Source: Kordiimonas laminariae (GTDB lineage: Bacteria; Pseudomonadota; Alphaproteobacteria; Sphingomonadales; Kordiimonadaceae). Taken from it: a stretch of 64,000 nt of DNA. Below the pieces are notes generated by a model. The model saw only the letters and a program-made list of their open reading frames with translations. It ran no database searches and was not told where the DNA came from. A program made the position numbers and the translations under genes. Position 1 is the first letter of the stretch. Every line of letters begins with the position of its first letter. Shown here one piece after another: positions 1-9,261 of this stretch. The stretch covers positions 186,001 through 250,000 of the forward strand of contig NZ_JAKQZA010000005.1 in the NCBI RefSeq assembly GCF_023008165.1. The letters run 5' to 3'.

Positions 1-900
1 CTGCGCCAAACCAAGCAGCGGAAAGAAAACAAATGTCATAACCCGGGTAATAATACCGTACGCAGAGACAGTGGTCGTATAGGTATCGGAAGGCGTTCCC
101 TGAAGAGCAAACAAGATCACTGTAGAAACCAAAGCCATTCCCATAAAATTCAGGCTTTGCGGAATGCCTAGCCCTATTATTGCCTTCCAACCAACAACAA
201 GCTTATTTCCGAATAAAACCGCAGGACTAATTAGCTGTTCATCTTTCATTCGAAAGTAAAAAATAAGAAACAGAGCCAATATTTGAGCGGTAACCGTTCC
301 ATAAGCTGATCCAGCAACACCCCAATCCATCTCAACAATAAAGATATAGTTAAACCCTATATTCAAAAGCGATACGGCCAAGCTTCCACCAGCCATTAAG
401 CCTAAACGTCCTTCATTTCTGAGAGCATCAGAATTCACCGATAGAAAAAATAATATCGGCGTGAAATAGATATTAATCCCGAGATAAAGGTGTGCTTGTT
501 CTGCGATATGGCCATTCCCTGCAACAACAAGAGCAACAGCAAAGTCACCAAACAGGTAAAAACCAGCTATCAATACAAAACTGATAAAAACTGTCAGTCC
601 GTGAGCGGATGTAAAAACCTGTTCAGCCTCAGCTTTCTTACTGCCGCCTAGGCTTCTTGCCAGTAAACTGGCCATACCTGAAGATACAAGCACAGAAAGA
701 GCAATGATCATCATATAAGCTGGAAAAACGGCCGTCACCGCTGCAAGTGCATCTGCACCAACATACCACCCAAGAAACATAGCATCAGCAACGGCTACCA
801 AGCCGTTGAGTACCATTACGAATATAATGGGAATTGCCGTTTTGGCATAAAGAGTGCCCATTGGCCCTCTGGTAAAATCAACATTCAACGTTGAAGACAT
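1..900 (-). CDS. MATE family efflux transporter (partial, C-terminus outside window)
   Basis: The minus strand is open from an ATG at 898-900 to the left edge, giving about 300 N-terminal residues. The translation is strongly hydrophobic and has the MATE fold's look: a short polar N-terminus, then successive helices. The segment ADAMFLGWYVGADALAAV resembles the first-helix region of MATE Na+/H+-drug antiporters, and NIGFNYIFIVEMDWGVAGSA is typical of the fourth-to-fifth helix. MATE proteins sit in the inner membrane and export cationic drugs or metabolites; the substrate cannot be told from sequence. The rest of the gene lies beyond base 1, so the protein end is unseen. Family assignment is confident, substrate unknown. 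Confidence 0.85.
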   Translation of the reverse strand, partial: MSSTLNVDFTRGPMGTLYAKTAIPIIFVMVLNGLVAVADAMFLGWYVGADALAAVTAVFPAYMMIIALSVLVSSGMASLLARSLGGSKKAEAEQVFTSAHGLTVFISFVLIAGFYLFGDFAVALVVAGNGHIAEQAHLYLGINIYFTPILFFLSVNSDALRNEGRLGLMAGGSLAVSLLNIGFNYIFIVEMDWGVAGSAYGTVTAQILALFLIFYFRMKDEQLISPAVLFGNKLVVGWKAIIGLGIPQSLNFMGMALVSTVILFALQGTPSDTYTTTVSAYGIITRVMTFVFFPLLGLAQ

Positions 901-1080
901 ATTCTGTTCTCCTCACGCATCAAACGCCTCATCAGGATAGGGCCCGCGTTGCCATCCTTTGCGCGATGCAAAGAAGAAAACAAAATAAATCAAAGATAGA
1001 ACTTCACCGAAATATGCGGATGGCAGGTGTTCTATAACCAAGCCTTTAGCTAGGAAAGCCCCCGCTTTTTGTCAAGCAAT

Positions 1081-1113
1081 CAAATAAAAAAGCCCTGCAG
1101 AAATACAGGGCCT
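1081..1113 (-). terminator. Intrinsic terminator downstream of grpE
   Basis: Read on the minus strand, GGCCCTG (1112-1106) pairs with CAGGGC (1097-1092) around a short loop and is followed by a run of T (1091-1085). It lies about 30 bases past the grpE stop and ends the hrcA-grpE transcript. Confidence 0.75.
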
Positions 1114-1141
1114 TCTAAGCTTTGTTATTGGCTGAAGTGCC

Positions 1142-1747
1142 TTAGGCTTCAGTATCTACTTTAGGAGCACCACCTTTAGCAACACCCACCATTGCAGGAC
1201 GTAGGAGGCGATCTTTAATCACATAACCTGCTGCAACAACCTGCATTACAGAACCATTTGGATGATCTTCTGTTGGCACTTCGAACATAGCCTGGTGGAA
1301 TTTATGATCGAACTTCTCACCAACCTCTGGCTCAATTTTCTTGATGCCGTATTTTTCCATGGTGTTCAGAAGCTCACGCTCTGTCATCGCCACGCCTTCA
1401 ACGAAGGCTTTCATATCATCAGAAACTTCTTCCGGTTGGCTATCAAGCGCACGGCGCAGGTTATCGCCAACATTCAGCATATCACGAGCGAAGTTGGTTA
1501 CAGCGTAAGCACTGGCATCCTGCTTATCTTTATCAGCACGGCGGCGTACATTTTCTGTTTCCGCAGCGGAGCGCAGCAGGCGATCTTTAAGATCAGTTAC
1601 TTCAGCCTGAAGCTTGGCGATTTCTTCCGCGTCAGCACCATCGGCAAAATCAATCTTTTCATCATCTTCAACGATCTGCTCAGCAGCATCGATTTCTTCT
1701 TGGGTCAAGCCTTCGTCTGCAGCTTCTTGTTTTTGTTCGTCAGTCAT
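1142..1747 (-). CDS. grpE: Nucleotide exchange factor GrpE
   Basis: Cytoplasmic co-chaperone that releases ADP from DnaK. At 201 residues it has the family layout: an acidic, poorly conserved N-terminal stretch, a long coiled-coil from about residue 40 ([20 protein letters not shown], then [12 protein letters not shown]), and a C-terminal beta domain. The family signature is visible near residues 140-180 ([20 protein letters not shown] followed by [17 protein letters not shown]). It is downstream of hrcA on the same strand with a 20-base gap, so the two are probably one heat-shock operon ending at the terminator just beyond. Its partners DnaK and DnaJ are encoded about 26 kb away in this window. 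Confidence 0.97.
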   Translation of the reverse strand: MTDEQKQEAADEGLTQEEIDAAEQIVEDDEKIDFADGADAEEIAKLQAEVTDLKDRLLRSAAETENVRRRADKDKQDASAYAVTNFARDMLNVGDNLRRALDSQPEEVSDDMKAFVEGVAMTERELLNTMEKYGIKKIEPEVGEKFDHKFHQAMFEVPTEDHPNGSVMQVVAAGYVIKDRLLRPAMVGVAKGGAPKVDTEA

Positions 1748-1767
1748 CTCTAATACTCAGTTTAGCC

Positions 1768-2805
1768 TTACAAAAGGCGGCTTACCACTTGGGCGGTGTA
1801 ATCAACCATCGGGACAATGCGTGCATAATTCAGCCGTGTCGGACCAATGACCCCAATCACACCAACAATTTTATTTGCACCGTTCATATAGGGAGAAACA
1901 ACGACAGATGAACCCGAAAGGGAAAATAAATTATTCTCTGCCCCAATAAACAGGCGCACTCCGCCCCCGTCTTTGGCGAGTTCCATCAATTTGATCAAGT
2001 CTTTTTTACGCTCAAGCTCTTCAAAAAGGTGTTTTACCCGCTCCAGGTCATCCGCGGCCCCTACATTCTGAAGTAAATTGGATTGCCCGGATACAATAAG
2101 CGATGCCGGATGCTCTTCGCCACCAGCCCAAACAGCAAGCCCGCTTTCCACAATTCTGGATGTGAGCCCATCTAGTTCTGCCTGTCTGCTGGATAGCTCC
2201 AACTGGATGGCAGCTTTCATTTCTTCAAGGCTTTTCCCCACAAGGCGGCTATTCAAATAATTACCCGCCTGCACAAGCGCAGATGGCGGCAAGCCGATGG
2301 GGAGATCAATAATCCTGTTTTCAACCGCACCATCTTCTGAAACAAGCACAACAAGAGCTCGGTTTGGTGCGATAGAGACAAACTCAATATGCTTCACTGC
2401 AAGCTCTTGCTTTGGCACCATTACAAGGGATGCACACTGGGAAAGGCCAGATAAAGCCTTTGAAGCCTCACCAAGTACATCTTCAACAGAGCGGCCTTCC
2501 TGTGCACACTTACCTTTAATAGATTCTCGTTCGTCTTTCGTGAGGTTACCCACTTCCATCAAACCATCTACAAACAAACGGAGACCAAGGTCTGTGGGGA
2601 TACGGCCCGCTGAGGTATGCGGGGAAATAAGAAGCCCGGCTTCCTCCAGATCAGCCATGGTGTTTCTAATGGTTGCTGGCGAAACAGAAATACCCTCCGT
2701 GCGGCTAAGAGTCCGCGAACCAACCGGATCGCCGGTATCCAGATAGGTTTCAACTATCTGCCGGAAAATGGTAATTGACCGTTCATTAAAACTGGAAAGC
2801 GACAT
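1768..2805 (-). CDS. hrcA: Heat-inducible transcription repressor HrcA
   Basis: Winged-helix repressor of the CIRCE regulon, 345 residues with the ATG at 2803-2805. An in-frame TTG at 2829 would add eight residues, but homologues begin close to SLSSFNERS, so I prefer the ATG. The N-terminal DNA-binding domain shows the conserved GDPVGSRTLSR and SPATIRNTMADLEEAGLL motifs, followed by SPHTSAGRIPTD. The C-terminal half carries the usual GAF-like region ending VVGVIGPTRLNYARIVPMVD. It is first in the operon with grpE and diverges from rph. No CIRCE inverted repeat (TTAGCACTC-N9-GAGTGCTAA) was seen near hrcA, grpE or dnaK, which fits alphaproteobacteria where HrcA mostly controls groESL; groESL is not in this window. 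Confidence 0.96.
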   Translation of the reverse strand: MSLSSFNERSITIFRQIVETYLDTGDPVGSRTLSRTEGISVSPATIRNTMADLEEAGLLISPHTSAGRIPTDLGLRLFVDGLMEVGNLTKDERESIKGKCAQEGRSVEDVLGEASKALSGLSQCASLVMVPKQELAVKHIEFVSIAPNRALVVLVSEDGAVENRIIDLPIGLPPSALVQAGNYLNSRLVGKSLEEMKAAIQLELSSRQAELDGLTSRIVESGLAVWAGGEEHPASLIVSGQSNLLQNVGAADDLERVKHLFEELERKKDLIKLMELAKDGGGVRLFIGAENNLFSLSGSSVVVSPYMNGANKIVGVIGVIGPTRLNYARIVPMVDYTAQVVSRLL

Positions 2806-2853
2806 AGAAAACCAAACCAATCTCTGCAAGCATCAGAGGCCTATCCTAAAAAG

Positions 2854-2884
2854 CATATATAAGCGCGTCAATTAAGAGTTCCAG
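2854..2884 (-). promoter_or_regulatory. Possible RpoH (sigma-32) promoter for hrcA-grpE
   Basis: On the minus strand CTGG (2884-2881) is followed after 17 bases by CTTATATATG (2863-2854). The second element fits the alphaproteobacterial heat-shock -10 consensus CYTATNTNNG exactly; the first differs from CTTG at one base. It sits about 50 bases upstream of hrcA, a reasonable leader length. This is pattern matching only; the AT-rich -10 could also serve the housekeeping sigma factor. Confidence 0.4.
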
Positions 2885-2965
2885 CCCTTCTATCCTTTGA
2901 CGGGAAGCCCTTCTCACTGTAGAAGAAGCATCAATAAAAATTATCTCTTACTTGAAGGACAAGAC

Positions 2966-3688
2966 ATGCGACCAAGCGGACGTGCCGTTGATGAAATGCG
3001 CCAAATTGAAATGATCCCTGGATTTTCAAAACATGCGGAAGGCAGCTGCCTCGTAAAATTTGGTGATACGCATGTGCTGGTAACAGCAACCTTTGAAGAA
3101 AACACACCGCCATGGCTTAGAAACACTGGTAAAGGCTGGATCACAGCGGAATATGGCATGCTGCCACGCTCTACGCACAGCCGCATGAACCGTGAAGCAG
3201 CCAAAGGTAAACAAACAGGCCGGACACAGGAAATCCAACGTCTTATCGGCCGGGCAATGCGCGCGGTTGTTAACCTTGAAGATCTCGGTGAAAAACAGGT
3301 TCGCATTGACTGTGATGTAATTCAGGCCGACGGCGGTACACGCACAGCCTCTATCTCTGGCGCGTATGTTGCTCTCCACCAGTGTCTTACCTGGATGTAT
3401 AACGAAGGCCATATGGCAAAGATGCCGCTAATTGACAGCATTGCTGCTATTAGCTGCGGTATTTACCAAGGTACGCCAGTACTTGATCTGGATTATGATG
3501 AAGATAGCGCTGCAGAGACAGATGCTAATTTTGTTCTGACGGGTAAAGGCGGCATCGTGGAAATTCAGGGTACTGCAGAAGAAGAACCATTCAGTGAAGA
3601 AGAATTCCTCCGTCTCCTAAGGCTTGCGCGTATGGGCTGTGACACCATTGGTAAAGCTCAGCAAGAAGCGATTAAGGAATACACCTAA
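2966..3688 (+). CDS. rph: Ribonuclease PH
   Basis: Phosphate-dependent 3'-5' exoribonuclease that trims tRNA 3' ends. The ATG at 2966 is preceded by GAAGGAC and yields 240 residues, the normal family length; an upstream in-frame extension to 2897 has no homologous content. Conserved segments are [16 protein letters not shown] at the N-terminus, the basic [20 protein letters not shown] loop, the [15 protein letters not shown] region, and [20 protein letters not shown] around the phosphate and metal site. The TAA stop overlaps the next ATG by one base (TAATG), so rph and rdgB are translationally coupled. It diverges from hrcA. Confidence 0.98.
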   Translation: MRPSGRAVDEMRQIEMIPGFSKHAEGSCLVKFGDTHVLVTATFEENTPPWLRNTGKGWITAEYGMLPRSTHSRMNREAAKGKQTGRTQEIQRLIGRAMRAVVNLEDLGEKQVRIDCDVIQADGGTRTASISGAYVALHQCLTWMYNEGHMAKMPLIDSIAAISCGIYQGTPVLDLDYDEDSAAETDANFVLTGKGGIVEIQGTAEEEPFSEEEFLRLLRLARMGCDTIGKAQQEAIKEYT

Positions 3689-4290
3689 TGGCCCGCAAGT
3701 TTGATGGTAACAAACTGATCATCGCCAGCCATAACAAAGGCAAAGTACGCGAAATTGGGGAGCTTCTGGCTCCCTTCGGTGTGGAAACTATTTCTGCGGG
3801 CGAACTGGATTTGCCAGAACCAGTAGAAGATGGCCTTACTTTTATTGCAAACGCTGAAATTAAGGCGTTGGCCGCAGCGACAGCGGCAGGCATCCCTGCT
3901 CTTGCAGACGATAGTGGCCTTGAAGTAGCAGCTCTCGGCGGTGAACCAGGTATTTACAGTGCTCGCTGGGCTGGACCATCAAAAGATTTCAACGTAGCAA
4001 TGGCTGCGGTAAATGAAAAAATGGGTGATACGAAAGACCGTACAGCAAATTTCACATGTGCCCTAACGCTTGCATGGCCTGATGGACACATGGAAAGCTT
4101 TGAAGGCAAAGTATTTGGTGAACTGACCTGGCCAATGCGCGGCGATAAAGGGTTTGGTTATGATCCAATATTTGTTCCAAATGGCCGTACAGAAACATTT
4201 GCGGAAATTGAGCCAACAGAAAAACACGCTATGAGCCACCGTGCAGATGCGTTCAAACAGTTAATCAATGCCTGCTTTGACACCAAATAA
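3688..4290 (+). CDS. rdgB: RdgB/HAM1 non-canonical purine NTP pyrophosphatase
   Basis: Hydrolyses dITP, XTP and ITP to monophosphates, which keeps deaminated purines out of DNA and RNA. The 200-residue protein has the family motifs: [10 protein letters not shown] near residue 14 (nucleotide-binding), [19 protein letters not shown], the catalytic [13 protein letters not shown] with its acidic pair, [13 protein letters not shown], and the C-terminal [10 protein letters not shown]. It overlaps rph at its start and runs 23 bases into hemW, giving a tight rph-rdgB-hemW unit. Confidence 0.97.
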   Translation: MARKFDGNKLIIASHNKGKVREIGELLAPFGVETISAGELDLPEPVEDGLTFIANAEIKALAAATAAGIPALADDSGLEVAALGGEPGIYSARWAGPSKDFNVAMAAVNEKMGDTKDRTANFTCALTLAWPDGHMESFEGKVFGELTWPMRGDKGFGYDPIFVPNGRTETFAEIEPTEKHAMSHRADAFKQLINACFDTK

Positions 4291-5473
4291 CCTGCCTGCC
4301 CTTAAGGGTAGTGATTACAAAGGGCCAGCTGCCATTTATGTGCACTGGCCTTTTTGCCAAAAAAAATGCCCTTACTGTGATTTCAATAGCCACGTACGTG
4401 ATCATGTTTCACATGAAACATGGCGAAATGCCCTCGTGCAGGAAATTGAAACCATGGCGACAAAGTTTCCAAACCTTTCTGCCAAATCTATTTTCTTTGG
4501 TGGCGGCACACCAAGCCTGATGGAGCCAGAAACAGTATATGTTGTTATTGAAGCCATTCAAAAACACTGGGCGCCAAACCGAGGAATTGAAATAACGCTG
4601 GAAGCAAACCCTTCAAGTGTGGAGGCTTCAAGGTTTCAAGCTTACAAACAAGCTGGTGTAAACAGACTTTCTGTTGGTATTCAATCACTTAGAGATGATG
4701 CTTTAAAGTTTCTTGGCAGATTGCATAATGCTGGCGAAGCCCTGAAAGCTTTAGAAGTTGCACGAAACAACTTTGATAGAGTTAGCTTTGATTTAATCTA
4801 TGCCAGACCTCAGCAAAGCCTTACAGATTGGGAAACCGAACTTAAAGAAGCCTTGGCCTTTGATCCTACACACCTATCACTCTATCAGCTTACTATTGAA
4901 GAAGGCACGGCCTTCTACCACCAGTTCCACAGGGGTAAGTTTACCCTGCCTGATGAAGACGAAGCAGCAGAACTGTATGGTCTGACGCAGCAATTAACAG
5001 AGGCCAAAGGTCTACCCGCCTACGAAACATCCAACCACGCAGCTGCAGGCGAGGAATCCCAGCATAATCTTTGTTACTGGCAGGGGGGTTATTATGTAGG
5101 TATTGGCCCAGGTGCGCACGGCAGGCTTCCTGCGCAGGACCACGGTTCCGCATATGCGCACGCGCAAATCAAACGCCCTGAGGACTGGATGAAAGCTGTT
5201 GAAGCAAACGGCACAGGCCTCGAAACCCTAGAATATGTGGATGCCGAAGACAGAGCTGTGGAAGCATTGATGATGGGACTACGCCTAAGGGACGGTGTTG
5301 ATATAGCCGCTTGGGAACAAAGATTTGGTTATCCCGCAAACCAGATTATCAATAATACAGAACTATTGAACATGAAAACTGATGGTTTTATCACTGATAG
5401 AAGCGATAAACTGCAGTTATCAGCTAAAGGGCGACCTCTGTTAAATTACATACTGCAAAAGCTTGTAACCTGA
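4268..5473 (+). CDS. hemW: HemW-type radical SAM heme chaperone
   Basis: Member of the HemN-like radical SAM family; HemW proteins bind haem and deliver it to respiratory targets and are not true coproporphyrinogen oxidases. The [4Fe-4S] motif is CX3CX2C at residues 30, 34 and 37 (CQKKCPYC), within [30 protein letters not shown] and [19 protein letters not shown] follow. HemW, unlike HemN, has a cysteine-triplet with no extra N-terminal extension, as here. The start overlaps rdgB. The stop (5471-5473) directly abuts the convergent LpoA-like gene. Bases 4405-4420 within the gene form a near-parS sequence. Confidence 0.95.
   Translation: MPALTPNNLPALKGSDYKGPAAIYVHWPFCQKKCPYCDFNSHVRDHVSHETWRNALVQEIETMATKFPNLSAKSIFFGGGTPSLMEPETVYVVIEAIQKHWAPNRGIEITLEANPSSVEASRFQAYKQAGVNRLSVGIQSLRDDALKFLGRLHNAGEALKALEVARNNFDRVSFDLIYARPQQSLTDWETELKEALAFDPTHLSLYQLTIEEGTAFYHQFHRGKFTLPDEDEAAELYGLTQQLTEAKGLPAYETSNHAAAGEESQHNLCYWQGGYYVGIGPGAHGRLPAQDHGSAYAHAQIKRPEDWMKAVEANGTGLETLEYVDAEDRAVEALMMGLRLRDGVDIAAWEQRFGYPANQIINNTELLNMKTDGFITDRSDKLQLSAKGRPLLNYILQKLVT
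4405..4420. promoter_or_regulatory. Degenerate parS-like site inside hemW
   Basis: TGTTTCACATGAAACA differs from the perfect parS palindrome at a single central base (CACATG for CACGTG). It encodes VSHET in HemW. It lies about 7 kb from the main parS cluster and 16 kb from oriC. ParB binding here is uncertain because the changed base is in the core. Confidence 0.4.
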
Positions 5474-6838
5474 TTAGCGGCTGAGTGTGAAGCCAAAGCT
5501 AGGGAAAGCTTCAGGGGCAGGATCAATCACTTTAAACCCGCGCCGATTTACTTCAAGAACCGCAAGTGTGCGTTCAATCGTACCGTCAGGCAAAAAGCGG
5601 AACAGACCATCAACCCCCATAAAACCTGTTTCACTGGTTAATATATCAGCAGAAAAACGATCTTTTACTGAGTTTACATCCATATCTTCCCTGATCAGGA
5701 AAGAAACAAGCGACATAGCGTCATACGCGAGCGTAGCGATACGTGGTGGTACTTCACCGTAAGCTTCTTCAAAACGCGCCATAAAAGATAATGGTGCTTC
5801 CGGTTGAGGACCAGCAAACCAAGCACCTTGAAGAGGAGGTTCCCTAAGGAGGCTTTCATCGCTCCAAAGGCCTGTACCAAGAAGCTTAATTTTGTTTGGG
5901 TCTACCTCATAAAAAGGCAGGAGTGGTGCGAGATTTTTAAGAAGATCGCCACCTTCCGGCAGCAAGATAGCTTCATATTCTACATCTTCGAGAACTTCAC
6001 TTTTCTCAATATCGTCCGCGATTTCATCCGTAAGATCATCTCTAAGAGAGCGAAGAAAACGGATTTCATCACGGCGATTTTTCCGGCGCTCATCATAGCT
6101 TGCAATACGCTTTACTGGGTCTTCTAAAGCTTCCATATCAGGAGGATAGCTTTCAATGGCGAGGATATCAGCACCAGCTGAACTTACTGTTTCACCAAAA
6201 ATGGCCTGCACGCGGTTCCCATACCTGCCTTGGGGCACAAGTGCTGCATATTTCCGCATTCCGCTTTGGTACGCATAATTCAGCACACGCTTCACCTCAG
6301 TTTCAGGCATAAAGCCCATAATGAAACGGCCTTCTTTCGCCACACCACTATCATTTGAAAAACCAATGAGAGTGATACCGTGAGGTGCAAGCACATCCCC
6401 CGCAGCTTCAACATTACTGGCAAGAAGAGGTCCAATAACCACAGAAACGCCAGCTTCTATGGCCTGTTCCGCAACAATTTTAGTTTGTGCATAATCCGCC
6501 TGCGTATCAAACGGCAGAAGCTTTACACTTGGGTTATATGCATCAAACAGCGCCATCGTGGCTGCACGCAGAAGAGCTTTTCCTGTTTCCCCTTCGGAAC
6601 CAGAAAGCGGAAGCATGATACCAACAATAATATCTTCTTCTGCTTCAACTTGAAGCGTACCCACAGAAGTTTCATCAGGGAGGATGTTTTCCTGTGCTGT
6701 ATCAGAAGGCTGTTCTATATCAGGGACAGTTGTCCGCGTTACCGGAGCAGGCGTTTCACCTCCACAAGAGGCCAAAAACAAACCAAGTGTGATAACAATC
6801 ATCACTTTCAGCTTTGATTTTTGAATGCCTTCCAGCAT
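5474..6838 (-). CDS. LpoA-like lipoprotein (penicillin-binding protein activator, periplasmic-binding fold)
   Basis: A 454-residue lipoprotein with a type I periplasmic-binding-protein fold. The ATG at 6836-6838 has GAAGGGCAG just upstream and opens a lipoprotein signal whose lipobox is LASC (Cys25). The body begins VGIMLPLSGSEGETGKALLR, and VVIGPLLASNVEAAGDVLAP is typical of the Leu/Ile/Val-binding superfamily. Alphaproteobacteria often carry this gene between hemW and rsmI, where it is annotated as penicillin-binding protein activator by similarity to LpoA. It probably acts at the inner face of the outer membrane on a peptidoglycan synthase, but this is family inference. Divergent from rsmI; its stop abuts the hemW stop. 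Confidence 0.85.
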   Translation of the reverse strand: MLEGIQKSKLKVMIVITLGLFLASCGGETPAPVTRTTVPDIEQPSDTAQENILPDETSVGTLQVEAEEDIIVGIMLPLSGSEGETGKALLRAATMALFDAYNPSVKLLPFDTQADYAQTKIVAEQAIEAGVSVVIGPLLASNVEAAGDVLAPHGITLIGFSNDSGVAKEGRFIMGFMPETEVKRVLNYAYQSGMRKYAALVPQGRYGNRVQAIFGETVSSAGADILAIESYPPDMEALEDPVKRIASYDERRKNRRDEIRFLRSLRDDLTDEIADDIEKSEVLEDVEYEAILLPEGGDLLKNLAPLLPFYEVDPNKIKLLGTGLWSDESLLREPPLQGAWFAGPQPEAPLSFMARFEEAYGEVPPRIATLAYDAMSLVSFLIREDMDVNSVKDRFSADILTSETGFMGVDGLFRFLPDGTIERTLAVLEVNRRGFKVIDPAPEAFPSFGFTLSR

Positions 6839-6946
6839 AACTGCCCTTCTTAAACAATCGGTACCGCGTATGTGGAACCTACTCAAAATTTGTGTTGCTG
6901 TAAAATACTGCTACAGTTTTTTAAAGTATTAATTTGGATCAAAAAG

Positions 6947-7819
6947 ATGGCTGAAATCAGGTCAGGGCAAAAAATATCAGCTGGGCTTTATATTGTTGCT
7001 ACGCCTATTGGCAATTTAGGTGATGTAAGCAAACGAGCTAATGAGATTTTATCAGGGGTGAATTATATTGCTTGTGAAGATACCAGGGTTACAGCCAAGC
7101 TCCTGTCAGCCCTTCTTCTCAAGAAACCTCTTATTCAATATCATGAGCATAACGGCGAGATTCAGCGACCAAAAATCCTTGGCAAAATCGCAGAAGGCGC
7201 TTCTGTCGCTTTGGTTTCTGATGCAGGTACACCGCTAATTTCAGACCCAGGCTATAAACTTGTAGATGAAGCTCGCGAAGCGGGTCACCGGGTAACTGCA
7301 ATCCCGGGCCCCTGTGCTCTCGTTACTGCTCTTTCACTCGCAGGGCTACCAACCGACCGTTTTATGTTTATGGGGTTTCCGCCCAATAAAACCAAAGCCA
7401 GAACCGAATGGTTCGAGGCTGAGAAAAATACAAAAGCCAGCCTTATTTTTTATGAGAGCGCAAAACGCCTACCCGCATGCCTTGAAGATGCCGCTTCAGT
7501 TCTTGAAGGCCGGAAAGTGGCTGTTTGTCGCGAACTTACTAAGAAATTCGAAGAAGTTGTTAGAGGCAACTTAAATGATATAGCAGCTCACTACGCAGAA
7601 AGTGGCCCACCAAAGGGTGAAGTAGTAGTTATTCTAAGTGCACCAGATAAAGAAACAATCAAGCAAACTGGCAGCGTGGAAGCAGATACAGATAAACTGC
7701 TTGAAAAAGCCCTTACCTATATGCGGGTGAAAGATGCTGCCAGCTTCGTTTCTGATTTAACAGGCATAAAGAAGAAAGAACTGTATAATAGAGCCTTGGA
7801 GCTTTCGGGGAAAAACTAG
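6947..7819 (+). CDS. rsmI: 16S rRNA (cytidine(1402)-2'-O)-methyltransferase
   Basis: Methylates the 2'-O of C1402 in the 16S decoding centre. The ATG at 6947 gives 290 residues and starts a few codons before the conserved GLYIVATPIGNLGDVSKRA. Other tetrapyrrole-methylase-fold motifs are ACEDTRVTAKLL, VALVSDAGTPLISDPGYKLV and IPGPCALVTALSLAGLPTDRF, which form the SAM site. An in-frame extension upstream to 6872 has no family similarity. The gene begins the rsmI-yraN pair, with one base between stop and the next start. Confidence 0.96.
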   Translation: MAEIRSGQKISAGLYIVATPIGNLGDVSKRANEILSGVNYIACEDTRVTAKLLSALLLKKPLIQYHEHNGEIQRPKILGKIAEGASVALVSDAGTPLISDPGYKLVDEAREAGHRVTAIPGPCALVTALSLAGLPTDRFMFMGFPPNKTKARTEWFEAEKNTKASLIFYESAKRLPACLEDAASVLEGRKVAVCRELTKKFEEVVRGNLNDIAAHYAESGPPKGEVVVILSAPDKETIKQTGSVEADTDKLLEKALTYMRVKDAASFVSDLTGIKKKELYNRALELSGKN

Positions 7820-7820
7820 T

Positions 7821-8183
7821 TTGACGACAGAACGCCAAAAAAGCGAAGCCAGAGGCCGAAAGGCCGAAAAAATTGCAGCCAATTGGTTGCGCCTTAAAGG
7901 ATATACTATTCTTGAAGAACGGTTTCGCTCAAAGCGCGGAGAGATAGATATCATCTGCAAGCGCGGTTGTGAAATCCTGATTGTCGAGGTAAAAGCCCAC
8001 AAAACCCGTGAAAACAGCCTCTATGCAGTAACACCACGCCAACAGCAGCGAATAGTTCATGCCACTGAAGACTGGCTAAAAACCCAATCTTTTGAAAAAT
8101 ATTCACTTAGGTTTGATGTAATAGCCATTGCACCAAAGCGCCTTCCGGCCCATATCAAGGATGCGTGGCGGCCGGGCTTTTAA
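7821..8183 (+). CDS. YraN family protein (UPF0102, endonuclease-like fold)
   Basis: A 120-residue member of the YraN family, which usually follows rsmI. It starts with TTG one base after the rsmI stop, with a GGGG run about ten bases upstream. The Mrr/Holliday-resolvase-like core is visible: GRKAEKIAANWLRLKGYTIL, then RSKRGEIDIICKRGCEILIVEVK with the acidic and lysine residues (E-D-ExK) of the restriction-nuclease fold. The family function is not established. The C-terminal FDVIAIAPKRLP... is normal. Confidence 0.9.
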   Translation: MTTERQKSEARGRKAEKIAANWLRLKGYTILEERFRSKRGEIDIICKRGCEILIVEVKAHKTRENSLYAVTPRQQQRIVHATEDWLKTQSFEKYSLRFDVIAIAPKRLPAHIKDAWRPGF

Positions 8184-8240
8184 TGTTATCTGGCTAAACC
8201 TCAATAATTAAATATGTTTCCAGCAAGTAAGGATTAAATT

Positions 8241-9188
8241 ATGGCAACACAGCGCAAGGTCGCATTCCAGATGGACCCTATGGAAACTGTGAATATAAAT
8301 GGCGACAGTACCTTTGTTCTGATGCTGGAAGCACAGGCCCGTGGCTATGAACTTTGGCACTATCTTGCTGAAGACCTGAGCTACCGCGAAGGTGTGGTAT
8401 ATGCGAAAGCACGCCCTGTTACGGTGCGCCGTGAAGAAGGCAATCATTTCACTTTTGGCGAAGCTGCTTGCATTAAAATTGCGGATATGGACGTCGTTTG
8501 GATGCGCCAGGACCCACCATTTGATATGGCCTATATCACTGCCACCCACCTTCTTGAGCTTGTCGCTGATGAAACGCTGGTTGTAAATAACCCCGCTGAA
8601 GTAAGAAATGCGCCAGAGAAGCTTTTTGTAACTAAATTCATAGATTTAATGCCGCCTACCCTTATCACTCGCCGTGAAGACGAAGTTAAGAAATTCCGCG
8701 CTGATTTTGGTGAGATCATAGTAAAACCACTGTATGGAAATGGCGGTGCCGGTGTATTCCATCTGAAGGAAGGTGACAGCAACCTTGGTAGCCTAATGGA
8801 AATGTTCCTGGCTTCAAGCCGTGAACCTGTGATGGTACAGCAGTTCCTGCCTGATGTGGTTAAAGGCGATAAACGCATTATCCTTGTAGACGGCGAAGCC
8901 GTTGGTGCTATTAACCGTGTACCGGCAAAGGGTGAAATTCGTTCAAACCTTGTAGCTGGTGGTTCCGCTGAGAGATCAGGGCTTACAGAGCGCGAAGTGG
9001 AGATTTGCGAGCGCTTGAAGCCTGAGCTTAAGAGCCGCGGCCTTACCTTTGTAGGCATTGATGTGATCGGTGATTGGCTCACCGAGATTAATGTAACCTC
9101 CCCCACAGGCCTTCAGTCAGTAAACCAATTTGATGGTGTAAGCCTTGAGGCAGTAATTTGGGATGCTCTAGAAGAAAAACTGAATTAA
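8241..9188 (+). CDS. gshB: Glutathione synthase
   Basis: ATP-grasp enzyme joining gamma-glutamylcysteine and glycine. The 315-residue length is typical. The N-terminal QMDPMETVNINGDSTFVLML is the conserved substrate-binding start. ATP-grasp elements include VVNNPAEVRNAPEKLF, KPLYGNGGAGVFHLKEGD, MVQQFLPDVVKGDKRIILVD and the C-terminal FVGIDVIGDWLTEINVTSPT, with the metal-binding Glu and Asn. A start-proximal AAGGA precedes the ATG. It is followed by a strong bidirectional terminator shared with parB. Confidence 0.97.
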   Translation: MATQRKVAFQMDPMETVNINGDSTFVLMLEAQARGYELWHYLAEDLSYREGVVYAKARPVTVRREEGNHFTFGEAACIKIADMDVVWMRQDPPFDMAYITATHLLELVADETLVVNNPAEVRNAPEKLFVTKFIDLMPPTLITRREDEVKKFRADFGEIIVKPLYGNGGAGVFHLKEGDSNLGSLMEMFLASSREPVMVQQFLPDVVKGDKRIILVDGEAVGAINRVPAKGEIRSNLVAGGSAERSGLTEREVEICERLKPELKSRGLTFVGIDVIGDWLTEINVTSPTGLQSVNQFDGVSLEAVIWDALEEKLN

Positions 9189-9208
9189 CTACTTCATACA
9201 ATATCCAA

Positions 9209-9244
9209 TAAAAAAGGCTGTGAAATCGATCACAGCCTTTTTCT
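9209..9244. terminator. Bidirectional intrinsic terminator between gshB and parB
   Basis: A perfect 10-bp stem, AAAGGCTGTG (9213-9222) with CACAGCCTTT (9231-9240), encloses an 8-base loop. A-runs and T-runs on either side allow termination of gshB on the plus strand and parB on the minus strand. Confidence 0.85.
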
Positions 9245-9261
9245 TTAATATATTCAGATAC

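Noticed and set aside
2806-2965. CIRCE operator between hrcA and rph
   Set aside because: No TTAGCACTC / GAGTGCTAA inverted repeat is present here or before dnaK.
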